DNA of 64,000 nucleotides from Methylobacterium terricola (lineage in GTDB: Bacteria; Pseudomonadota; Alphaproteobacteria; Rhizobiales; Beijerinckiaceae): assembly GCF_006151805.1 (NCBI RefSeq), contig NZ_VDDA01000001.1, positions 248,001 to 312,000 on the forward strand, given 5' to 3'. The first letter of the stretch is position 1. Each line of letters begins with the position of its first letter. A program made the position numbers and the translations under genes. Shown piece by piece: positions 53,934 through 63,920 of this stretch. The notes under the pieces are model-generated. The model had not been told where the DNA came from. It did no database searches and saw only the letters and a list, made by a program, of their open reading frames with translations.

Positions 53934-53972
53934 GGCGCCGGTCGCGGCGTAGCGCCGATCTCAAACCCTCCG

Positions 53973-54008
53973 CGTCGTTCCGGGCCGCGAAAGCGGAGCC
54001 CGGAATCC
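53973..54008 (+). repeat. REP-like repeat, family A copy 4 (left arm)
   Basis: CGTCGTTCCGGGCCGCGAAA then GCGGAGCCCGGAATCC. Plus orientation, paired with the inverted copy 66 bases on. Confidence 0.6.
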
Positions 54009-54074
54009 GGACGCTCGGGTGAGCGAGAATCGGGCGGAACGCTCACCGCCTGATCCTGAACGTCTCGCGGTTCC

Positions 54075-54110
54075 GGGTCCCGGGCTCCGCTGCGCGGCCC
54101 CGGGACGACG
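54075..54110 (-). repeat. REP-like repeat, family A copy 4 (right arm)
   Basis: Reverse-oriented partner: GGGTCCCGGGCTCCGCTGCG then CGGCCCCGGGACGACG. The pair lies between the stops of two convergent genes. Confidence 0.6.
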
Positions 54111-54167
54111 CGGAGGATGCGTGGTCTGCCGGGCAGACCCCGAGCAGACCCCGAGAAGACCCGTTGA

Positions 54168-54191
54168 GGCGGGGCCCCGAAGGACCCCGCC
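54168..54191 (-). terminator. cysK terminator hairpin with UUCG-type loop
   Basis: On the minus strand GGCGGGGTCC-TTCG-GGGCCCCGCC forms a 10-bp stem capped by a UUCG tetraloop, 11 bases past the cysK stop. Stem stability and position fit a terminator; the U-run is missing. Confidence 0.6.
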
Positions 54192-54201
54192 CCTCGGCGC
54201 C

Positions 54202-55182
<981 letters not shown>

Positions 55183-55524
55183 GGTGTGTCTCTCCCTGAG
55201 CAGGCGTCGTCCGCCGCACGGGTAGCGGAAATCCCGCTGGCCGTCGAGGTATGCCGATTTATACGGATTTGGACTGTGAATTAGGGGTCCGCCCCGGCTC
55301 CGGAGCCGCCGGAACGGCGTCAGATCTTCCGGGTTGGAAACGCCGCGCCGGGCGGGCCGCATCCGGCCGGGAAGGGGGCATAAGAGGGGGGATTTCCAGG
55401 CCCCGCCAGAAGCGTAACGTCGGGTGAGAGTGCCGCTTCGGCAAGCCCTAACCCGGCACCGACCCGGCAAGCCCTGACCGGCAAGCCCCGATCCGGCCGC
55501 CAGGATCGCCCGCGAGAGACCCGC

Positions 55525-56910
55525 ATGCCCGAACCCCTGCACCGCACCGCCCTCGACTCCGGCCCGAGCCCGGAGGCCGGGCCGCACCGGATCCCGGTTC
55601 CGGCCGCGGGGCCGCACCGGGTGGTGATCGTCGGCGGCGGGTTCGGCGGGCTCACCACGGCGCGGGGTCTCGGCGGGGCCGAGGGCATCGAGGTCACGCT
55701 GATCGACCGGCGCAACCATCACTTGTTCCAGCCCCTGCTCTACCAGGTCGCGACGGCGGTGATCGCGCCGGGCGAGATCGCCGAGCCGATCCGGGCGATC
55801 CTGCGCCGGGACCGCAACGTCCGGGTGCTGATGGGCGAGGTCGAGGGGATCGACGCGCAGGGGCGCGCCGCGATCCTGCGCGACGGCACCCGCATCCCCT
55901 ACGACACGCTGGTGCTGGCCACGGGGGCCACCCACAGCTATTTCGGCCACCCCGAATGGGAGCGTTACGCCCCGGGCCTCAAGACCCTCGACGATGCGCG
56001 CCGGATCCGCGCCCGGGTGCTGCTCGCCTTCGAGGCGGCCGAGCGCGAGGACGACCCGGCCGCCCGCGAGCGGCTGATGACCTTCGCGGTGATCGGCGGC
56101 GGGCCGACCGGGGTCGAGATGGCGGGTGCCATCGCGGGCCTCGCCCACCATGCCCTGTCGCAGGATTTCCGACGCATCGACCCGAAGCAGGCCCGCATCC
56201 TGCTGATCGAGGCGGCCCCCCGGGTGCTCGGCACCTTCACGGAGGACCTCTCGGCCTACTCGAAGCGGGCGCTGGAGCGCCTCGGCGTCACGGTGCTGAC
56301 CGACCACGCGGTCGAGGACGTGTCGGAGCAGGGCATCACCGTCCAGGGCCGGCTGATCCCGGCCGCCACCGTGGTGTGGGGCGCCGGCGTGCGCGCCTCG
56401 CCGGCGGGCGAGTGGCTCGGGGTCGAGACGACGCGCCAGGGCCACGTGCCGGTGGGGCCGGACCTCGCGGTGATCGGCCGCCCCGGCATCTACGCCCTCG
56501 GCGACCTCGCGATGGCGAAGGCCGAGGACGGCACGCCCCTGCCGGGCCTCGCCCAGGTGGCCGACCAGCAGGGCCGCTATCTCGGCCGGTCCCTGCGCGA
56601 CCGCATCCTGCACGGCAAGGCCCCGGCGCCGTTCCGCTTCCGCAGCCGCGGCAACCTCGCGATCATCGGGCGCAATGCCGGCGTGGTGCAGTGGGACCAC
56701 GTCAAGCTCCGGGGCTTCCCCGCCTGGCTGGTCTGGGGCGTCGCCCACGTCTACCTGCTGGTCGGCTTCCACAACCGGCTGGTCGTCACCCTGCGCTGGC
56801 TCTGGGCCTATGTGAGCTTCCAGCGCGGCGCCCGCCTGATCTCCGAGCGCGACGAGGCCGTGATGGCGCTCATCCGCGGCAAAACCCCGGCCAAGCTTCC
56901 GCCGCCCTGA
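55525..56910 (+). CDS. ndh: Type II NADH:quinone oxidoreductase
   Basis: A 461-residue membrane-associated flavoprotein that passes electrons from NADH to quinone without pumping protons. The FAD motif [12 protein letters not shown] is at 33-44, the second dinucleotide (NADH) motif is [15 protein letters not shown], and [20 protein letters not shown] is the family block near the quinone site. The C-terminal part has hydrophobic/amphipathic helices ([18 protein letters not shown]) for membrane binding. The first 30 residues are a Pro-rich extension. It would feed the same quinone pool that the cyo oxidase drains and RegB senses. Confidence 0.92.
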   Translation: MPEPLHRTALDSGPSPEAGPHRIPVPAAGPHRVVIVGGGFGGLTTARGLGGAEGIEVTLIDRRNHHLFQPLLYQVATAVIAPGEIAEPIRAILRRDRNVRVLMGEVEGIDAQGRAAILRDGTRIPYDTLVLATGATHSYFGHPEWERYAPGLKTLDDARRIRARVLLAFEAAEREDDPAARERLMTFAVIGGGPTGVEMAGAIAGLAHHALSQDFRRIDPKQARILLIEAAPRVLGTFTEDLSAYSKRALERLGVTVLTDHAVEDVSEQGITVQGRLIPAATVVWGAGVRASPAGEWLGVETTRQGHVPVGPDLAVIGRPGIYALGDLAMAKAEDGTPLPGLAQVADQQGRYLGRSLRDRILHGKAPAPFRFRSRGNLAIIGRNAGVVQWDHVKLRGFPAWLVWGVAHVYLLVGFHNRLVVTLRWLWAYVSFQRGARLISERDEAVMALIRGKTPAKLPPP

Positions 56911-57064
56911 CGGCGTCGCCCGCGGCCGGCGCGCCTACGCCGATCGGCGGGGCGGGCCTCCCCGAAGACCGTAGGCGCCTACCGCTCGCCCGCGCCGTCC
57001 CGCCATGGGAGCCTCGCGCGCATCGGGCCGGGATCGTCCCGGCCCGCGAGCGGATGCCGCCAGC

Positions 57065-58159
57065 ATGTCACCCTCCCGCCTGTCGCCGTCCCTGTCCTGG
57101 GCCCTGGCCGTCTCGACCTGCCACCGCGGCGAGGCGCTCGCGGAGTGCATCGGCCTCGCGCTGCGGCAGTCGCGGCCGCCGGTCGGCATCGTCGTCGTCG
57201 ATGCCGGCGACGACTGGGAGGCGAACCGCGACCGGGTCGCCGCCCTCGTCCGGCCGTCGGGCCTCGACCTGCAGTACCAGCACGCGGCGACGAAGTCGCT
57301 GACGATGCAGCGCAACCAGGCGATCGCGCTGGTCTCGGCCGACATCGTCTTCCTGATCGACGACGACTCGTTCATGTACGAGGATTGCGCGGCCGAGATC
57401 CTCGCCGTCTACGAGGGCGACGAGGCCGGGACGATCGCGGCGGTCGGCGCCTGCGGGGTCGAGGAGAGCCCCACCGCCCGCACGCGCGATTTCAGCCTGA
57501 AGGTCACCGGCCATGCCCGCGGCGGGCTCGGCGCCGCCTTCGCGCGGTCGGCGGCGGGCCGCTTCGTCTACCGGCACGTGCTGATGATGGGCTACGAGCA
57601 GACCTTCGTGCCCTATGACAGCGTGAGCTTTCCGCCGCTCGCGCTCCCCGCCGGCGTCTCGCCGGACGATGCGGTTCCGGTCCGCAGCATCTCGGGCTTC
57701 GCCCTCACGGTGCGGGCCGACATCGCCCGGCGCGAGCCGTTCGACCCGAGCCTGCGCCACTACGCGGCCCTGGAGGATGCCGATTTCTGCCACCGCATCG
57801 CGCGCCACGGCGCCCTGGTGCTGGCGCGGCGCGCGCGGCTGCACCACTTCCAGATCTCGGCCGGCCGCCTGCCGCGCGACACGGTGATCACGCTCCAGCT
57901 CCTCAACCTGGCCTTCTTCCTCAAGCGCCATTCGAGCATGCTGGCGGTGAAGCGGGCGCAGTACCGCCGGCTGCTGCTGCGCCGCCTCGTGGCGGAACTC
58001 GCCAAGGACCTGCTGTCGCGCCGCTTCGCGCTGCCCCAGCTCCGCGGCGTGCTGCGCGCAGCCGCCCTCCAGCGGACGATCTTCACCGCACCGGCCGACG
58101 AGATCGTGGCGCGCTACCCCGAGATCCAGCTGCGGATCATCGAGCAGCACGGGGCGTGA
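57065..58159 (+). CDS. Glycosyltransferase family 2 protein
   Basis: A 364-residue GT-A-fold enzyme. The N-terminus ALAVSTCHRGEALAECIGLA and GIVVVDAGDD are the nucleotide-binding start. IVFLIDDDSFMYEDC holds the metal-binding Asp triad, and ALEDADFCHRIARHG the catalytic ED motif. The C-terminal 90 residues are helical and basic. Sugar and acceptor are unknown. The ATG at 57065 opens the domain; an in-frame ATG at 57005 is possible. It starts about 150 bases after ndh. Confidence 0.85.
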   Translation: MSPSRLSPSLSWALAVSTCHRGEALAECIGLALRQSRPPVGIVVVDAGDDWEANRDRVAALVRPSGLDLQYQHAATKSLTMQRNQAIALVSADIVFLIDDDSFMYEDCAAEILAVYEGDEAGTIAAVGACGVEESPTARTRDFSLKVTGHARGGLGAAFARSAAGRFVYRHVLMMGYEQTFVPYDSVSFPPLALPAGVSPDDAVPVRSISGFALTVRADIARREPFDPSLRHYAALEDADFCHRIARHGALVLARRARLHHFQISAGRLPRDTVITLQLLNLAFFLKRHSSMLAVKRAQYRRLLLRRLVAELAKDLLSRRFALPQLRGVLRAAALQRTIFTAPADEIVARYPEIQLRIIEQHGA

Positions 58160-58186
58160 CGATGGCGGCAGGCCCGCACCGGAGGC

Positions 58187-59650
58187 TCATCCGCTCGGAG
58201 GCCGCTCCCCCCGCGGCACGAAGAACGGCGTCGGCTCCAGTTCCGCGTCCTCATGCGCCACCATGCGGGGAAAATGCGCGTCGGCCTGTGCCACGAACAG
58301 GTCGCGCACCAGCGCCTGGGCCAGCCGCGTCGCCCCGATGCCGAGGCCCGGGATGTCGCCGGCCAGCGCCCCGTGGCTGAGGGTGACGCCCCAGTTGAAG
58401 ACGTGCAGCAGGCCCAGATCCGGCAGCTGGCCCGGCACCCGCTCCAGCATCTGCATCCCGTCGCCGAGATAGGGGAAGCGCGCGGCGTCCGGATGCGCCT
58501 CGGCCTCCGCCGCCGGCACCCGCTCGCCCCAGGTCAGCACCGCGTCCCGGAACGCCTCCAACTCCGGCCGGCGCGTCAGGTCGATGTCGAAGCCGACCGC
58601 CACCACGGCGGCGTCGACCGGGTAGCGTCCCTGCGCGGTCTCGACCACCAGCCCGTCCGGTGTCTCCGCGATCCCGCTCCAGCCCTCGCCGAACCGCACC
58701 GCGAAGTTCGGGTGGCGGGTGCAGCGCAGGACCGATTCGTGCGGTGGCGGCGTACCCTCTCCCATCATGAAGGTCGTAAAGGCCCAGCGCCGCGCGTCGT
58801 CGAGGGCGGCGTAGCCGCGCAGGAAGCCCGGGAAGGCGGCCCATTTCGACTTGTTGACCTGCGGAAACTGCGACCGGCGCACGAACAGGGTCACCTCGGC
58901 GGCGCCGGCCTCGAGCGCCGTCGCGGCGTTGTCGATCGCCGAGGCCGAGGCACCGAGCACCGCGACACGGCCGCCGCGGAACCGCGAAAAGTCGATCGGG
59001 TCGGAGGAGTGGAACAGGCGCCCCTCGCCGCCCCGGGCGAAGGCCGGCATCCGCCGCCCGCCCGAGCCGTCGCGGCCGCAGGCCAGCACCACCTTGCGGG
59101 CATGGACCGTCTCCGGGCCGCCCGGCCCCTCGATCGCGGCGCCGATCAGCCCGTCCGCCGGCCATAGCCGGACGAGGCGGGTGTCGTTCTCCACCGGCAC
59201 GCCGACGGTGTCGCGCACGAACAAGAGGTAGCGCAGCCAGTCGAGGCGCGGGATCTTGTACAGGGTGCGCCAGCCCTCCTCGCCGCTTTGCGCCTCCCAC
59301 CAGGCCCGGAAGGTGAGGGAGGGGATGCCCAGATCCGGGCCGGTCAGATGCTTGGGCGAGCGCAGGGTCTCCATCCGGGCGAAGGTGCCCCACGGCCCCT
59401 CGGCGCCGCGCGGCGCCTGGTCGATCACCCGGATGTTCGCGACGCCCTCGCGCAGGAGCGCGAAGGCGGCGGTCTGGCCGCACATCCCGGCCCCGACCAC
59501 CAGCACGTCGAGGGCGGGGCGCCCGTCCGGGCCGATGACCGGCAGGGTCCAGGGCGCGGGGGGGTGGTTGAGGCGGGCGAGGTCGCGGCGCACCTCGGAG
59601 GCGAGGGCCGTGAGACCCTTCACGGCTGCGGCGTCCTGGTGGATATCCAT
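58187..59650 (-). CDS. FAD/NADPH-dependent monooxygenase-like protein
   Basis: A 487-residue flavoprotein of the flavin-containing/Baeyer-Villiger monooxygenase type. The FAD motif LVVGAGMCGQTAAFALL is at about 50-66, the NADPH motif RVAVLGASASAIDNAA is in the middle, and VAVGFDIDL is near residue 370. The fingerprint of true FMO/BVMO enzymes (FxGxxxHxxxW) is replaced by LFHSSDPIDFSRF. The start at 59648-59650 has AGGA 6 bases upstream. It is divergent from the isomerase-like gene with only 34 bases between, so the two are likely co-regulated. Confidence 0.82.
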   Translation of the reverse strand: MDIHQDAAAVKGLTALASEVRRDLARLNHPPAPWTLPVIGPDGRPALDVLVVGAGMCGQTAAFALLREGVANIRVIDQAPRGAEGPWGTFARMETLRSPKHLTGPDLGIPSLTFRAWWEAQSGEEGWRTLYKIPRLDWLRYLLFVRDTVGVPVENDTRLVRLWPADGLIGAAIEGPGGPETVHARKVVLACGRDGSGGRRMPAFARGGEGRLFHSSDPIDFSRFRGGRVAVLGASASAIDNAATALEAGAAEVTLFVRRSQFPQVNKSKWAAFPGFLRGYAALDDARRWAFTTFMMGEGTPPPHESVLRCTRHPNFAVRFGEGWSGIAETPDGLVVETAQGRYPVDAAVVAVGFDIDLTRRPELEAFRDAVLTWGERVPAAEAEAHPDAARFPYLGDGMQMLERVPGQLPDLGLLHVFNWGVTLSHGALAGDIPGLGIGATRLAQALVRDLFVAQADAHFPRMVAHEDAELEPTPFFVPRGERPPSG

Positions 59651-59684
59651 GCCCGTTCCTTGCATGCCCGTCCCGGAGGTCCCG

Positions 59685-60317
59685 ATGGTCGAACTGTCCT
59701 GCTTCTACAGCCTGTCCTCGCCCTGGTCCTATCTCGGCGGGCCGCAGCTTCAGGACATCGTGCGCCGCCACCGCGCCCGGCTGGTGCTGAAGCCGTTCGA
59801 CTTCCAGGAGGTGGTGCCGAAGACCGGCGGCGTGCCGATCCGGACCCGGCCGCAGCCGCGTCGCGATTATCATGCCGTCGAGCTCGCCCGCTGGAGCGAC
59901 TATCTCGGCCTGCCGCTGACCGTGACGCCCCGGCATTACCCGATGGAGAACCCGGCGCCGAACTGGAACAAGCATGCCGGCTGGACCGTCATCGCGGCGC
60001 AACTCGCCGGGCTCGACGCCTTCCCGCTCTCGCATGCCATCCTGCGGGCCCTGTGGGCCGAGGAGCGCGACATCGCCGATCCCAACACGCGCCGGACCAT
60101 CGCCGACGAGAACGGCTATGACGGCGCGGCGCTCGTCGCCGCCGAGGGCAGCGCGGCGGTCCAGGCCCAGTATCGCCGCAACGGCGAGGAGGCGGAGCGC
60201 CTCGGCGTGTTCGGCTCGCCGACGATCGTGCTCGACGGCGACTTGTTCTGGGGCCAGGACCGGCTCGGCTTCGTCGACCGGGCGCTGGCGCGGCGCGCCG
60301 CCCGGGACAGGGGCTGA
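59685..60317 (+). CDS. 2-hydroxychromene-2-carboxylate isomerase-like (DsbA-fold) protein
   Basis: A 210-residue thioredoxin-fold protein of the HCCA isomerase/kappa-GST group. It opens LSCFYSLSSPWSYLGGP, with the Ser/Trp/Tyr active-site pattern in place of CxxC, has NPAPNWNKHAGWTV in the middle and ends GVFGSPTIVLDGDLFWGQDR, the conserved cis-Pro region. Such enzymes isomerise aromatic-breakdown intermediates with glutathione. A strong ribosome binding site, GGAGG, is 5 bases before the ATG. Confidence 0.87.
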   Translation: MVELSCFYSLSSPWSYLGGPQLQDIVRRHRARLVLKPFDFQEVVPKTGGVPIRTRPQPRRDYHAVELARWSDYLGLPLTVTPRHYPMENPAPNWNKHAGWTVIAAQLAGLDAFPLSHAILRALWAEERDIADPNTRRTIADENGYDGAALVAAEGSAAVQAQYRRNGEEAERLGVFGSPTIVLDGDLFWGQDRLGFVDRALARRAARDRG

Positions 60318-60423
60318 CTTCACGCAGGCCTGGCCAGAGCCGGGTGCATGGCGCCCGGCCTCCATCATGCGACAAGGAGGGGTGGGGCAGAGCCTAACAA
60401 TGCCCCTGGATGGGCGAGGAAAG

Positions 60424-61839
60424 ATGCACAACAGCGAGGCGATCTGGCGGCACGTCGAGGCGCACGCGGCGGCGTTCACGGCCTTCTCGGACCGGGTCTG
60501 GGAGATGCCGGAACTGAACTTCCAGGAGGTGCGCTCGGCGGCCGAGCACACCGCGATGCTCCGCGCCCACGGCTTCCGGGTGACCGAGGGCATCGACGGC
60601 ATGCCGACCGCCATGATGGGCGAGGCCGGCGCGGGCGGTCCGGTCATCGCGATCCTCGGCGAATACGACGCCCTGCCGGGCCTGAGCCAGGAGGCGGGCA
60701 TCGCCGAGCACCGGCCCCGCCCGGGCGAGGGCGCCGGCCACGGCTGCGGCCACAACCTGCTCGGCGCCGGCGCGCTGCTGGCCGCCACCGCCGTCAAGGA
60801 CTGGCTCGCCCAGGAAGGCCTGCCCGGCCGCGTGCGCTATTACGGCTGCCCGGCCGAGGAGGGTGGCGCCGCCAAGACCTTCATGGTCCGCGACGGCGTC
60901 TTCAAGGACGTCGACGTCGCGATCACCTGGCATCCGGGGCCGTTCGTGTCGATCTGGGAGCCGGTCTCGCTGGCGATCCAGCTCATCGACTTCAGCTTCG
61001 CCGGCAAGGCCTCGCATGCGGCGGCGGCCCCGCATCTCGGCCGCTCGGCCCTCGACGCGGTCGAATTGATGAATGTCGGCGTCAACTACCTGCGCGAGCA
61101 CATGCCGAGCGATGCGCGGGTGCATTACGCCTATCTCGATGCCGGCGGCATCGCCCCGAACGTCGTCCAGGCGAGCGCCACCGTGCGCTACCTCGTGCGC
61201 GCCGCCGACCTGCCCGCCCTCCTCGACCTCGCGGCCCGGGTGGGCAGGATCGCCGAAGGCGCGGCGCTCATGACGGAGACCACCGTGACGAGCCGGGTGG
61301 TGAGCGCGATGTCGAACCTGCTCGCGAACCCGCCGCTGGAGCAGGCGCTGCACGCCAACCTGATGCGGCTCGGCCCGCCGCCCTTCGACGCCGAGGACCG
61401 CGCCTTCGCGGAACAGATCCGGGCGACGCTGACCCGTGAGGACATCGTCTCGGCCCATCGCCGGTTCGGCGTGCCGGTGACCGATGCGCCGCTCTGCGAC
61501 ACGGTGGTGCCGCTCGGCGCCAACGGCGAGCGGATGATGGGCTCGACCGATGTCGGCGACGTGAGCTGGGCGGTGCCGACCGTGCAGGCCCGCGGCGCCA
61601 CCTACGCCATCGGCACCCCCGGCCATTCCTGGCAGATGACCGCGCAGGGCAAGACCCCGGCGGCGCACAAGGGCATGATCCACGTCGCCAAGGCGATGGC
61701 CGGCACCGCGGTCGACGTCCTGCGCGACCCCGACCTGCTCGCCCGCGCCAAGGCCGACCACGCCGAGCGCTTACGGCGCACACCCTATGTCAGCCCACTG
61801 CCGGCGGACCTGGCGCCGCCGCTCGACATGGCGGGGTGA
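60424..61839 (+). CDS. M20-family amidohydrolase (AbgB-like)
   Basis: A 471-residue metallo-amidohydrolase. Metal ligands are visible in GHGCGHNLLGAG and in CPAEEGGAAKTFMV. The dimerisation domain begins at FSFAGKASHAAAAPHLGRSA and the C-terminal metal-binding segment is TPGHSWQMTAQGKTPAAHKG. Length and these blocks match the p-aminobenzoyl-glutamate hydrolase subunit B group, whose members split N-acyl or N-aroyl amino acids. The start at 60424 has GAGGAAAG upstream; an earlier in-frame ATG at 60400 is possible. It is on the same strand as the isomerase-like gene. Confidence 0.86.
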   Translation: MHNSEAIWRHVEAHAAAFTAFSDRVWEMPELNFQEVRSAAEHTAMLRAHGFRVTEGIDGMPTAMMGEAGAGGPVIAILGEYDALPGLSQEAGIAEHRPRPGEGAGHGCGHNLLGAGALLAATAVKDWLAQEGLPGRVRYYGCPAEEGGAAKTFMVRDGVFKDVDVAITWHPGPFVSIWEPVSLAIQLIDFSFAGKASHAAAAPHLGRSALDAVELMNVGVNYLREHMPSDARVHYAYLDAGGIAPNVVQASATVRYLVRAADLPALLDLAARVGRIAEGAALMTETTVTSRVVSAMSNLLANPPLEQALHANLMRLGPPPFDAEDRAFAEQIRATLTREDIVSAHRRFGVPVTDAPLCDTVVPLGANGERMMGSTDVGDVSWAVPTVQARGATYAIGTPGHSWQMTAQGKTPAAHKGMIHVAKAMAGTAVDVLRDPDLLARAKADHAERLRRTPYVSPLPADLAPPLDMAG

Positions 61840-62245
61840 GACGCGGCGGGGGCCGCGGGGCTGTCCGGGGAAAACCCTTTTGAAAATCGATCGCGGGATC
61901 CCCTCTCCCGGATGGGAGAGGGGATCCCGCGATCGAAGACCGCGCAGGGTGGAGACGGTGCCGCAAGAAGACTGAACCGTTCCGCTGCCAGCACGACAGT
62001 TCGAGCCTTACACGGAAGCGTGTCACCCTTACCCCCGGCCCCTCTCCCGGCCGGGAGAGGGGGGATCCGCTCCGTATGCTTGATTCGATGTTACCCCAGA
62101 CAGCCCTGTTTCTCTTGGTGTTTCAGGACTGAAGACCACAGGCCTTGCGGTAAAAACCCAATCAGACTCACTGTGCGAGGATCTGCCAGGAGTGGAAAGC
62201 GGACCGTGACAGTGTCAGGATGAGGGTGCGAAGGAGACCTCGCAC
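61840..62245. repeat. Dispersed palindromic repeat region, family B copy 3
   Basis: About 400 bases with two related parts. First comes CTGTCCGGGGAAAACCC and the very long hairpin at 61888-61935. Then about 61985-62070 carries GCTGCCAGCACGAC, CGGAAGCGTGTCACCCTTAC and a CCCCTCTCCC-GGCC-GGGAGAGG hairpin, matching the 17.1 kb copy in reverse. The last 170 bases drop in GC and lead into the acetyltransferase. Confidence 0.6.
61888..61935 (+). terminator. Perfect 22-bp hairpin after the amidohydrolase gene
   Basis: Two exactly complementary 22-base arms (61888-61909 and 61914-61935) flank a GGAT loop; the arms begin CGATCGCGGGATCC. It lies 49 bases past the stop codon. It can act as a terminator, but the sequence also belongs to the dispersed repeat family. 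Confidence 0.6.
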
Positions 62246-62716
62246 GTGAAGGTTACAATCCGGCCTGCCACTTCAAACGACGCCGATGATATCAGTCGCA
62301 TCGTCATCGCCGCTCTACGTGAAACCAACGCAAAAGATTATTCGGAAGCAGTAATTGCGCGGGTCGAGCAGGGTTTCTCACCTGTGTCAGTATTCGAGTT
62401 GCTGACAAAGCGCCTCGTGTTCGTTGCCGAGGGGGAGGATGGTATCGTCGGCACGGCAAGCCTTGATGGCCGCGTAGTGCGGACGGTCTTCGTTGCTCCA
62501 AAGCATCAAGGCATTGGAATCGGGAAAGCCTTGATGGCCGCGGTCGAGATGGAAGCGGTCGAGCAGGAAATCGCGGCACTCACTGTGCCTTCATCCGTGA
62601 CGGCCGAAAAATTCTACGCCAAGCTGGGGTTCACGGCGGTGCGCGAGAGCTACCATGGCGATGAGCGGACGATAATCATGGAACGAGCGCTCCTCAGGCC
62701 AACGAAGGGAGCCTAA
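62246..62716 (+). CDS. GNAT-family N-acetyltransferase, atypical composition
   Basis: A 156-residue acetyltransferase. Motif A, the acetyl-CoA pyrophosphate loop, is TVFVAPKHQGIGIGKALMAA (about 88-107). It is preceded by strand segments LVFVAEGEDGIVGTASLDG and followed by VPSSVTAEKFYAKLGF. Substrate unknown. It starts at GTG 62246 with a strong AAGGAG 8 bases upstream. GC content is near 52% in parts, with A/T-ending codons common, unlike any neighbour, so it was probably acquired recently. It sits right after the repeat region. Confidence 0.85.
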   Translation: MKVTIRPATSNDADDISRIVIAALRETNAKDYSEAVIARVEQGFSPVSVFELLTKRLVFVAEGEDGIVGTASLDGRVVRTVFVAPKHQGIGIGKALMAAVEMEAVEQEIAALTVPSSVTAEKFYAKLGFTAVRESYHGDERTIIMERALLRPTKGA

Positions 62717-63082
62717 ATGTCGGAAGCAGCTCCCTGCATGGTCAACCTGATGAGGTTTCGACCATAGCGCATCCGCCCGCCGCCCCCGCGATTCCGCCCT
62801 TTGCCTCAAATGCTACCGATGCGCCCCACCATGAGGACAGATCTCCCTCCGTAGGGTCGTCCCCGATGGAGGCGCCTGCACCCGCAATGCGGCAACCGGC
62901 CCGAAGGCTCCGTCGCTCGCGGGAACGGAACGGGTCATGATCGTCACGAGTGCGTCCTTGCTGGGGCAGATCCTCACGAACCGGACATCGTCCGGTTTCC
63001 TCCCGCCAAGGCTGGTCCGGCCCCGCCGGAGGCTCAGCCCCCGGCCAGGCCCGAGCCATCCTCGACGCCCGCAGCCGTGACG
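62717..63082. other. Intergenic region, nothing recognised
   Basis: About 365 bases. GC rises from the acetyltransferase level back to the local average. Open frames on both strands have no recognisable protein content, and no repeat or RNA was found. Confidence 0.4.
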
Positions 63083-63430
63083 ATGTCGCCGTCGACGTTC
63101 GACGCGCTGTTCGCGCTCCAGGCGTCGCCGCGAGGCGCCGTCGCTCCCCCGGACACGTCCGCGCCGATGGTCGCCCCGGCATCGGGCGCCGATTCGGGCC
63201 CGCCGCGAACGAGGGCCCGGACTGCCGTGGATCCCGACCTGGTGCGGGCGATCACCGCGGCCCTCGACAGCCGGACCGGCGACGGCGCCGGCCCCGCCGC
63301 CATGGGCCGGCGCTCGCCCGTCTCGCTGGAAACCTCGATCTCCCGCCAAAACAGCCTCTGGGACGCCTTGGAACTGGCGGGACAGGCGCAGTCATCGGAT
63401 GCCGCGTCGGGACGAGCCGCGTTCCAGTGA
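63083..63430 (+). CDS. Hypothetical small protein
   Basis: A 115-residue protein from ATG 63083 (a GTG two codons earlier is also in frame). Third codon positions are strongly G/C, which supports coding. The sequence is Ala/Pro/Ser-rich with one likely helix (DPDLVRAITAALDSR) and another near the end (NSLWDALELAGQAQ). There is no clear ribosome binding site and no known domain. Confidence 0.4.
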   Translation: MSPSTFDALFALQASPRGAVAPPDTSAPMVAPASGADSGPPRTRARTAVDPDLVRAITAALDSRTGDGAGPAAMGRRSPVSLETSISRQNSLWDALELAGQAQSSDAASGRAAFQ

Positions 63431-63461
63431 CGGCATGGTCGCGCGCGTCGTCGACGACGCG

Positions 63462-63725
63462 TCAGCTCAGCAAGTCGCTGTGCTCGCGGTGGCGGCGCAG
63501 CCACGACGCGGCGTAGCCGCAGAGCGGCCGGAGGCGCACGCCCTCCGCCCGCGCCGCCTCGGCCACGCTCCGCATCAGCCGGTCGGCGGTGCCGGTGCCG
63601 CGCAAGGCGGGCGGCGCGTAGACGTAGGCAATGACGAGAGTGCCGGGCTGGCGGCGGTAATCGGCATAGGCGACCTCGCCGTTCACCTCGAGCTCGAACC
63701 GGCTCCGCTCCGGGTTGTCGCGCAT
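63462..63725 (-). CDS. Small GNAT-like N-acetyltransferase
   Basis: An 87-residue single-domain protein of the YjdJ-type short GNAT group. It has strand segments FELEVNGEVAYADYR and TLVIAYVYAPPALRGTGTAD, the latter holding the acetyl-CoA loop (R-G-T-G), then helix RLMRSVAEAARAEGVRLRPL and the end CGYAASWLRRHRE. Substrate unknown. GAAGAAGG lies 6 bases before the ATG at 63723-63725. Composition is native, unlike the other acetyltransferase. Confidence 0.85.
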   Translation of the reverse strand: MRDNPERSRFELEVNGEVAYADYRRQPGTLVIAYVYAPPALRGTGTADRLMRSVAEAARAEGVRLRPLCGYAASWLRRHREHSDLLS

Positions 63726-63920
63726 GGGGGCCTTCTTCCGGCGTTCGACGGGCGGGAACTCGACGGGCAGGGATTCCCCCAGGCACGAGCATGAGACGGC
63801 AAGCCGCGGAGGCGCAAGGCGGTTCCGCCCCGGGATCGCGGGCCCGCGCCGCTCGGTTCCGTCCGGCTTCCCGGCGTGGTAGCGAGGCCCGGTCCCGCCC
63901 TCGAACCCGTCGCCCGCTGC

